A program made the translations under genes and the position numbers. Source: Methylobacter sp. (GTDB taxonomy: Bacteria > Pseudomonadota > Gammaproteobacteria > Methylococcales > Methylomonadaceae). Taken from it: DNA of 50,348 bases. The notes below the pieces were generated by a model. It saw only the letters and a program-made list of their open reading frames with translations, did not search any database and was not told where the DNA came from. Location of the stretch: assembly GCF_030680395.1 (NCBI RefSeq), contig NZ_JAUXVR010000003.1, positions 1 to 50,348 on the forward strand. The letters are read 5' to 3'. Of this stretch, positions 45,324 to 50,348 are shown piece after piece. The number at the start of each line of letters is the position of its first letter. Within the stretch, counting starts at the first letter, position 1.

Positions 45324-45710
45324 ATGGCAAAAATTGGCGTTTTTTGGGTACACAACCGCACTGTCATCGGTAAAGCTGGGAGTGTAGAGGCTGGAATAGA
45401 GGGCGTTCCAGGAATCATTGACAGCCATGAAAATCATGTTGATGTCTGGGACATAAATCGTCAGTGGTTGCGGGAATTTCCGTGTCTCGCTGGTGTTGAA
45501 TATCAGGAAATTCCGAGAGGTAGAGTGCTATTCTTGAAGAAGGAAAATAGGCCACTGGTGTATCTCGATAAAAGTCTAATGGCTATCGAAAATCGGTTGT
45601 TAATTTCAAAATTCTTCGAATTTGAACAGAGCATGGCCTTGTGGAAAAGTGATTTTCACTACGCCACATCAAAAAATGAACTGGATAACTTATTTGATGA
45701 AAATAACTAA
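45324..45710 (+). CDS. cassette 4, gene a: hypothetical protein
   Basis: A 128-residue soluble protein (MAKIGVFWVHNRTVIGKAGSVEAGIEG...). It includes VDVWDINRQWLREFPCLAGVEYQEIPRGRVLFLKKENRPLVYLDKSLM and an acidic C-terminus. I do not recognise a family. It is the first of two genes in one cassette (45284-46590); 89 bp separate it from the second and no attC lies between them. The gap contains a run of eight or more G. Confidence 0.65.
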   Translation: MAKIGVFWVHNRTVIGKAGSVEAGIEGVPGIIDSHENHVDVWDINRQWLREFPCLAGVEYQEIPRGRVLFLKKENRPLVYLDKSLMAIENRLLISKFFEFEQSMALWKSDFHYATSKNELDNLFDENN

Positions 45711-45799
45711 GGGTAGATATTGTAATCACACGGGGGGGGCGCTCGGTTATCTTTAAGTAATGTATTGCACTATCCACATCCATTAAGAGAATTCAAACC

Positions 45800-46480
45800 A
45801 TGATTAACGAAGTAGACATATTAGAAATAGAAAAACTTTTTACTGATATGCAACCGGATGCCTTAGGAAACAAGCCAGTTCGTGATGGAATTGTAAATCT
45901 CAAAACTTACATATCAGCCCCATATAGGGTGTTATGGATTTTGAAAGAGCCTAACGATGAAAAAGATGAAGGGGGTTGGGATCTCCGAGAATTCTTATCT
46001 AATGGTAATTTTAAAGGTTATCGCCAATGGAAAAGAACTTTCTCTTTACCGTTGCGTGTGTCGTATGGAATGTTGAATGGTTTTACCGAATGGGAGTCAC
46101 TTCCGAAAGTGGACAAAATTGAAAACCGTGTACTTGAATCTATTGCGTATATCAATTTGAAGAAAATTCCAGGGGGAGCCCGAGCTAATGGGTCTATGAT
46201 TGCTGATGCGTACAAAAAATCAAAGCATCTAATACTTGAGCAAATCAGAGTATTCAAACCACATGTCATTATTTGTTGTGGATTTAATATGTACTTATTA
46301 AACGCTGACTTAGGTATAACTGATGAAAACATAAAGAAAGATATTGAACATGCCCATTATACAAAACACGACTCTATTGTTTTTATTGATACTTATCATC
46401 CAGCACAAATTTCTATTAAACACCAAGTACATTACGAAGCAGTGATAGCAGCGTGTAAAAAAGGCTTTAATTTAGCCTAA
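45800..46480 (+). CDS. cassette 4, gene b: possible uracil-DNA-glycosylase-fold protein
   Basis: A 226-residue soluble protein. The strand VLWILKEPN (about 43-51), the helix ILEQIRVFKPHVIICCGFN (about 152-170) and IDTYHPAQ (His200) have the order and look of a UDG-superfamily fold: substrate loop, central strand, and the terminal HP motif. The first-motif catalytic Asp is not clear, so activity cannot be inferred. The stop TAA lies in the attC R'' box. AT-rich compared with the chromosome. Confidence 0.6.
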   Translation: MINEVDILEIEKLFTDMQPDALGNKPVRDGIVNLKTYISAPYRVLWILKEPNDEKDEGGWDLREFLSNGNFKGYRQWKRTFSLPLRVSYGMLNGFTEWESLPKVDKIENRVLESIAYINLKKIPGGARANGSMIADAYKKSKHLILEQIRVFKPHVIICCGFNMYLLNADLGITDENIKKDIEHAHYTKHDSIVFIDTYHPAQISIKHQVHYEAVIAACKKGFNLA

Positions 46481-46596
46481 CAGTTCGGTCAAAGGGACGC
46501 GCCGCCCGTTGGCGGTTTTGAAGTTCGTTTTTTATCAAGGTTCGGTGGCTTCGCTAGAGCCCAGTGAGCGGCGCGCCCCTTACCGTAGCGTTAGAG
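46475..46596 (+). repeat. attC site 4 (long type)
   Basis: R'' GCCTAAC (46475-46481) is the reverse complement of GTTAGGC that opens cassette 4; R' is GTTAGAG (46590-46596). At 122 bp it is longer than the main attC type and of different sequence (GGGACGCGCCGCCCG...GCGGCGCGCCCC), with an inner region GAAGTTCG. Confidence 0.85.
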
Positions 46597-46618
46597 CTAA
46601 TATCAACCAGAGCGGCGC

Positions 46619-46915
46619 ATGAATAGAATTATTGTAATACTTGTTGTTTTAGGGTTGGGCTGGTATGGCAACCAAAAATACCGAACCCACCAACAGGAAC
46701 TGCTATCTGATACATCGGAAACAACAACGGAGTATGTTGCCAGTTCAGAACCTGATGTCCCATCAAACAGTTCTCAGTTCAAGTGTGATGGTAGAACCCA
46801 TTGTTCTCAAATGACTTCGTGCGAGGAAGCAACATTTTTTATAAACAACTGTCTTGGCACTAAAATGGACGGTAACAACGATGGTATTCCTTGCGAGCGG
46901 CAATGGTGTCAATAA
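46619..46915 (+). CDS. cassette 5: Excalibur calcium-binding domain protein
   Basis: A 98-residue protein. One N-terminal membrane helix (IIVILVVLGLGWYG), a polar linker rich in Ser/Thr/Glu (about 20-52) and a C-terminal Excalibur domain: FKCDGRTHCSQMTSCEEATFFINNC followed by MDGNNDGIPCERQWC. The DGNNDGIPC calcium-loop motif and paired cysteines are family-defining. It is anchored in the inner membrane, domain outside. A second truncated copy lies at 47539. Confidence 0.88.
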   Translation: MNRIIVILVVLGLGWYGNQKYRTHQQELLSDTSETTTEYVASSEPDVPSNSSQFKCDGRTHCSQMTSCEEATFFINNCLGTKMDGNNDGIPCERQWCQ

Positions 46916-46922
46916 TGGCCAG

Positions 46923-47012
46923 CTCTAACATGGCGCTCAACCGGAGCGCGGCTATAATGCGGTTTTGTTTTTCAGCTTTCCGTGCCGCGCCCGGTTAGCT
47001 CTACAGTTAGAG
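46923..47012 (+). repeat. attC site 5
   Basis: R'' CTCTAAC (46923-46929) is the reverse complement of GTTAGAG opening cassette 5; R' GTTAGAG at 47006-47012. Main attC type; the right edge reads CTACA-GTTAG instead of CTAC-GTTAG, a one-base change next to the crossover. Confidence 0.88.
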
Positions 47013-47015
47013 CAC

Positions 47016-47432
47016 ATGAAACTCCATGCCCAAGGCCTGCAGATTGAACTACGTCCAAGACGAATGGTGGACGATGAAGATTGGGTCCGCGTCCAAGTGC
47101 TGGTCGGAACCAATGGCTTTAGTGGTGACTTTGAAGCTTGGCTTCAATTGGGTGATCTTGAGCGTTTCGCAAACGAGATTGGTGCCATGTACGAGTCGGT
47201 AGGGAAATCAAGCACCGCAGTCCTTGCTAGTGCTGAGCCAGATATCCAGATTAACTTGGCAATGCAGTCACTCGGCGGTATTGTCGGCACCTATGCGCTC
47301 GAAAGCGAAAGACCCGATGGCATACCTACAGTCCTGTCGGGAGGGTTCAATATCGATCAAAGCTTCTTACCAAGTCTCCGTCAGAGTATCTATTCTCTCA
47401 TTGCAGACTTGGGCGGAAAATATGTGCTCTAA
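47016..47432 (+). CDS. cassette 6: WapI-like immunity protein
   Basis: A 138-residue protein from ATG at 47016, only 3 nt into the cassette. The pattern LQIELRPRRMVDDEDWVRVQVLVGTNGFSGDFEAWLQLGDLERFANEIGAMYESVGKSS, with the DQSFLPSL ending, fits the WapI-type immunity proteins that neutralise contact-dependent WapA tRNase toxins. No toxin gene is present. The stop TAA is inside the R'' box CTCTAAC. A longer frame starting inside attC 5 was rejected. Confidence 0.7.
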   Translation: MKLHAQGLQIELRPRRMVDDEDWVRVQVLVGTNGFSGDFEAWLQLGDLERFANEIGAMYESVGKSSTAVLASAEPDIQINLAMQSLGGIVGTYALESERPDGIPTVLSGGFNIDQSFLPSLRQSIYSLIADLGGKYVL

Positions 47433-47516
47433 CATGGCGCTCAACCGGAGCGCGGTTACAGTGAGGTTTTGTTTATTCAGCTTTCCGGGCCGCGCCCGGT
47501 TAGCTCTACGTTAGAG
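47427..47516 (+). repeat. attC site 6
   Basis: R'' CTCTAAC (47427-47433) and R' GTTAGAG (47510-47516), main attC type. The central part differs slightly (GGTTACAGTGAGG). Confidence 0.88.
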
Positions 47517-47538
47517 CCAATATCAACCAGAGCTGCGC

Positions 47539-47688
47539 ATGAATAGAATTATTGTAATACTCCTTGTTTTAGGGTTCGGCTGGTATGGCAACCAAAAATA
47601 CCGAACCCACCACCAACAAGAACTACTGTCTGATACATCGGAAACAACAGAGTATGTTGCCAGCTCAGAACTAAAGTGGCTACACTAA
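47539..47688 (+). pseudogene. cassette 7: truncated second copy of the Excalibur cassette
   Basis: From ATG at 47539 the frame reads MNRIIVILLVLGFGWYGNQKYRTHHQQ... and follows cassette 5 closely up to YVASSE, then runs into IS sequence (LKWLH stop). The DNA just upstream (GTTAGAGCCAATATCAACCAG) also matches cassette 5. The Excalibur domain and this cassette's attC are gone. Confidence 0.9.
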
Positions 47689-47727
47689 ACCGGACACACA
47701 ATCTAAAATAATCTGAAATTAGAGAGA

Positions 47728-48039
47728 GTGTCAAAAATGGATCAAGAAAAACAAAAAATAAAAATATATAGCGCCGAATTTAGAGAATCCTCCGTGAAAC
47801 TGGCGATAGGTTCAAATCAGCCTATCACCCAGACAGCCAGGGACTTAGGTGTTAATCCCAATACGCTACATACCTGGATCAACAAATATAGTCAGCCAAA
47901 GGAGCCCAACAAAGTCGTGCGAACCGATGAGCATCTATATGAAGAATTGAAGCGGCTAAAGAAGGAAAACGCCCGGTTAATAGAGGAACGTGATCTGTTA
48001 AAAAAAGCAGCGGCGTACTTTGCCAAGGAGCAACGGTGA
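47728..48039 (+). CDS. IS3-family transposase OrfA
   Basis: A 103-residue helix-turn-helix protein with a leucine zipper: YSAEFRESSVKLAIGSNQPITQTARDLGVNPNTLHTWI and LYEELKRLKKENARLIEERDLLKKAAAYFAKEQR. GTG at 47728 or ATG at 47737. It overlaps orfB in GTGA. Intact, but its partner orfB is broken. Confidence 0.92.
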   Translation: MSKMDQEKQKIKIYSAEFRESSVKLAIGSNQPITQTARDLGVNPNTLHTWINKYSQPKEPNKVVRTDEHLYEELKRLKKENARLIEERDLLKKAAAYFAKEQR

Positions 48040-48738
48040 AGTACGCCTGGATCAAACAACATGAGAGCCAATTTTCGGTTAAATCGATGTGTCGGTTCAT
48101 GAGTCTTTCTCGTAGCGCTTACTATGCTTGGCTAGAGCGTCCTCAGACAGCCATTGAAAAAGACGATGCCGAGCTGGTTGAGGTTATTAAGACCCTGTTC
48201 AAAAAGAGTCGAAAAAACTATGGAACGCGTCGGCTCAAGGAAGCCTTAATCAAGCGGGATCGGCAGGTCAGTCGTCGTCGTATTGGCCGGTTAATGGAAG
48301 TCGCGGGTTTGGTGTTCGGCGACAACTATTCTGACGCAGGGGGTACTGGGATCAGATCTTTCCAGACACCATGATGACCGTTGCGGCTATAGATCGCATT
48401 ATTCATCATGCAACCATTATTGAATTAGAAGGAGACAGTTATCGAAAAAAACAGAACTTAAAACAATAATCAAAAATTTTTCACTAAAACCGGCCAAGGT
48501 AATTGTCGTCACCCGGACAGGATAGTTGACGCCGGACAGCTGGGATAATGCCGTCTCAGAAAGCTTCTTTCATACCCTGAAAACAGAACAGGTTCATCAT
48601 CAGTGCTATCAAACTAGAGCTGAGGCTAAACAGGATATATTTGAATATATCGAGGTGTTTTATAACCGTGAACGACTTCATTCAGCCAATAACTATTTGT
48701 CGCCAGTGGACTACGAAATGCAGCTAAAGTCTGCCTAA
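48036..48738 (+). pseudogene. IS3-family OrfB, interrupted by an IS21 IstB fragment
   Basis: The N-terminal part (MKYAWIKQHESQFSVKSMCRFMSLSRSAYYAWLERP...RRIGRLMEVAGL) is normal. The catalytic DDE core is replaced. From about 48317 to 48469 a fragment of an IstB-type ATPase is read (TILTQ, then WDQIFPDTMMTVAAIDR, IIHHATIIELEGDSYRKK). The C-terminal OrfB piece ([21 protein letters not shown]...[16 protein letters not shown]) resumes at about 48535. Confidence 0.88.
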
Positions 48739-48824
48739 CTTTGTGTCCGGAAAAGTGTTGACACATCAATCGGGGATGGCTTCAGCTCTAAATACCAACT
48801 GACTTTCTGCTAAGAACTTATGGC

Positions 48825-49049
48825 GTGGATATTAATGGTCCGTACAGCGGTGATGATGCAACAAAAAGAGCAGAGTATTCCGGCGGTGTGAGCGCGGAAA
48901 TCGGTAAGACCAAGCGCGTGAACATTTACTGCACAAAAATTGACGGTCGTAAATATTTTGGAATCTTCAGTGACCTCAATGCGTCGCTCAGGTACTACAG
49001 CGGTGAAACAGACTTTCTTTACAACTTCCATAATCAGGTTGCGAAGTGA
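48825..49049 (+). CDS. cassette 8: hypothetical protein, probably 5'-truncated
   Basis: The frame is open from 48792; a GTG at 48825 would give 74 residues (MDINGPYSGDDATKRAEYSGGVSAEIGKTKRVNIYCTKIDGRKYFGIFSDLNASLRYYSGETDFLYNFHNQVAK). No ribosome site or family. The left part of this cassette was probably lost with the IS event. It is followed by an attC. Confidence 0.5.
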   Translation: MDINGPYSGDDATKRAEYSGGVSAEIGKTKRVNIYCTKIDGRKYFGIFSDLNASLRYYSGETDFLYNFHNQVAK

Positions 49050-49055
49050 GCACGT

Positions 49056-49118
49056 GGCTAACCCTGCGTTCGAGCGGGACGCCGCAAAAGCGCGGCGCCC
49101 CTCAACTTTACGTTATGC
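49056..49118 (+). repeat. attC site 8 (short type)
   Basis: A 63-bp site: left GGCTAAC (49056-49062), arms GGGACGCCGC and GCGGCGCCCC around AAAAGC, right GTTATGC (49112-49118). The matching cassette start was lost, so its own R''/R' agreement cannot be checked. Confidence 0.75.
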
Positions 49119-49140
49119 CTCGCCAAAATAGGGGGTCGTT

Positions 49141-49209
49141 ATGCTTCAACTCATCGGAGCAGTTCTAATGCTCATTGCAACTACCATAATCAATGGGGTC
49201 AGATTCTGA
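49141..49209 (+). pseudogene. cassette 9: truncated small membrane protein
   Basis: ATG at 49141 with AGGGGG upstream starts a hydrophobic peptide (MLQLIGAVLMLIATTIINGVRF), but the stop lies in the GGGGTCAGATTCTGAGG sequence that begins the IS4 element. The true C-terminus and attC are beyond it or lost. Confidence 0.5.
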
Positions 49210-50348
49210 GGTATCCCCACGATTTATCCTTTCTCCAATTTTTCAAAATAGCCGACTAACAGCACCTGCGCCAGTTTTAGATAATCATCGGGCAATTCAA
49301 ACACAACATAACGACAGGCGATTTTTCCGAAAAAAATTAGCGAAAACGGCGAACGTTTTGTACCGCTATTAACCTTGATCTGTCGTTCAGTAGCGGTGCC
49401 CTTTAGGCTGAGGCCAACCAGCCAAAGTGCAAAGATGATAAGCGCTGCGATCAGCAAAAGATTAGCCCTGCGTTCGGCTTGAATCCTGCTTTCGCGTGTT
49501 AAATCCAATCCGTAATGATGGCTCTTGGTATCGCGAAAGCCTTCCTCGATTTGCATTCGAGTTCGGTAATAGTCCACAATTCGGATCGCCGAGTAGGCCT
49601 CCAAGGACGGAGATACAACCAGTAACCACGGCTCTTTCTCACGTTTGGCCTGCTGACGGCTGTGCTTGGATTTGGCTGGTTGCTTTTGAACTGTCAGGTG
49701 CTTGCGGCCTTGGGCTGTACGGAAAAAAGTTACCAGTTGTCCTGACAACGGATTGCGGCGCACCCAATGTGCCAAGCCAAGCAACTTGGGTTTGCGGGTG
49801 GCTTTAGCGTAGAGTAACTTAGCTGCAAACCCGTCATCGGAACGCTCTGTAAAAGCGATGAAATCCCGATTGCGAATCCGTCCCAGCCAATGCCAGTGCA
49901 AGTGTTCCACCTCGCGAAAAAAAGGCGTGCGAAACCCGGAGTCGGCTACCACAATAGGCGTGACGTATGGCGGGAATAGTTGTTTTAAGTGCGCCAGAAA
50001 TTGATGTTGTATGTGACAGTTACCTAATTTGTTACAAGGATGGACTTCCTCATACAAAGTAATAGCACGCCCACCTACGGGGAGCGAGGCGCGAAGGAGC
50101 TGTTGGCTTTGATCGTCAGTTAACGGCGACCAGTCAATAATAATCAGGGGCAAAGGAAGAGATTTCAACAAAAACCGGGCCATGGCGCCATATAAAGCGA
50201 TGCGGTCAGATTTTAGGTGACGATTCCCAACTAAGCGATCCAAGCGCTTGATTTTATGTTTGATAAACGTAGGCCCGGAAATCGCCCGACCCAGTGTCGT
50301 AATCGACACGGATGCGCCGGTCAAGCCGGCTCCGACCGCAATCATTAA
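49193..50348 (-). mobile_element. IS4-family element, continuing past the window edge
   Basis: The left edge is placed near GGGGTCAGATTCTGAGG by position, since cassette 9 breaks there. No inverted repeat can be checked because the other end is outside. Confidence 0.6.
49224..50345 (-). CDS. IS4-family transposase, possibly lacking its N-terminus
   Basis: At least 373 residues of a DDE transposase. The first Asp is probably in IIIDWSPL, the second in PIVVADSGFRTPFF, and the Glu in the family YREK motif (YYRTRMQIEEGFRDTKSHHYGLDL). The C-terminal helical part follows. The frame is open to the window edge, and IS4 transposases usually have about 30 more N-terminal residues, so the start at 50345 is provisional. 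Confidence 0.88.
   Translation of the reverse strand: MIAVGAGLTGASVSITTLGRAISGPTFIKHKIKRLDRLVGNRHLKSDRIALYGAMARFLLKSLPLPLIIIDWSPLTDDQSQQLLRASLPVGGRAITLYEEVHPCNKLGNCHIQHQFLAHLKQLFPPYVTPIVVADSGFRTPFFREVEHLHWHWLGRIRNRDFIAFTERSDDGFAAKLLYAKATRKPKLLGLAHWVRRNPLSGQLVTFFRTAQGRKHLTVQKQPAKSKHSRQQAKREKEPWLLVVSPSLEAYSAIRIVDYYRTRMQIEEGFRDTKSHHYGLDLTRESRIQAERRANLLLIAALIIFALWLVGLSLKGTATERQIKVNSGTKRSPFSLIFFGKIACRYVVFELPDDYLKLAQVLLVGYFEKLEKG

Larger units (their letters stand above)
47677..48763 (+). mobile_element. decayed IS3-family element containing an IS21 fragment
   Basis: The imperfect terminal repeats are TGGCTACACTAAACCGGACAC (left) and, in reverse complement, TGTCAACACTTTTCCGGACAC (right). No target duplication is visible (AAG against CAT). 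It carries orfA, the start and end of orfB, and in between an IstB-type fragment, so it cannot transpose alone. Confidence 0.85.

Noticed and set aside
42803-49200. CRISPR array
   Set aside because: The repeats are about 90 bp attC sites separated by genes of varied length, beside an integron integrase, not short repeats with uniform spacers.

Overview
The window looks like the chromosome of a gammaproteobacterium. The gene families (prmB-aroC, lpxK, sucAB-lpd, NnrS, a caa3-type oxidase, FeoABC, HDOD, PilZ and HD-GYP proteins) and the many short palindromic repeats resemble aerobic methanotrophs of the Methylococcales. That placement is an inference from overall flavour: no methane-oxidation gene is present to prove it.

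Layout. 1-6650 (all minus strand) holds the start of a filamentous-haemagglutinin-type secreted protein, a CHASE2 adenylate cyclase, a GAF/HD-GYP phosphodiesterase, a histone-deacetylase-like amidohydrolase and an OmpR-type regulator with a degenerate receiver. 7184-10605 holds a lactate/malate dehydrogenase family enzyme, a PilZ protein and prfC. 10791-12064 is a distinctly AT-rich two-gene island: a GHKL ATPase fused to a STAS-like region, and a small DUF4325-type STAS-like protein. 12278-14919 carries a FliK-like protein and an HDOD protein. 15016-24066 is housekeeping: prmB, aroC, an MFS carrier, exbB-exbD-lpxK, a DUF2721 protein, NnrS, a secreted hypothetical, a rubredoxin and rimK. 24490-30038 is the 2-oxoglutarate dehydrogenase operon sucA-sucB-lpd. 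30194-32159 has a DUF2914 protein, an H-NS-type protein and an MgtC-type protein. 32805-39567 is a cytochrome oxidase operon (CtaG-like, tri-haem cytochrome c, subunit II with its own haem c, a Ca2+/cation antiporter-like protein, a subunit I-III fusion and a small membrane protein). 39986-42802 is feoABC behind a possible Fur box.

From 42853 to the right edge lies a chromosomal integron. A divergent integron integrase with the family-specific insert is followed by an attI junction at 43945 and an array of gene cassettes reading rightwards. Cassette ends can be checked internally, because the first seven bases of each cassette are the reverse complement of the R'' box of its own attC. Cassettes encode a small membrane protein, no convincing long protein (a hairpin-rich cassette), a DUF1488-like protein, a two-gene cassette with a possible uracil-DNA-glycosylase-fold protein, an Excalibur-domain protein, and a WapI-like immunity protein. 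A second, truncated copy of the Excalibur cassette is cut by a decayed IS3-family element that itself contains an IS21 IstB fragment. The array ends inside an IS4-family transposase at the window edge.

Most notable: the E3 subunit (lpd) of the 2-oxoglutarate dehydrogenase operon has lost one of its two redox cysteines (Tyr53) and the catalytic-pair glutamate (Lys470), although the rest of the protein is well conserved. Other points of interest are the integron array with its ORF-poor and two-gene cassettes, the AT-rich ATPase/STAS pair, an oxidase subunit I lacking the K-channel lysine, and palindromic repeats inserted in frame in FliK and FeoB.
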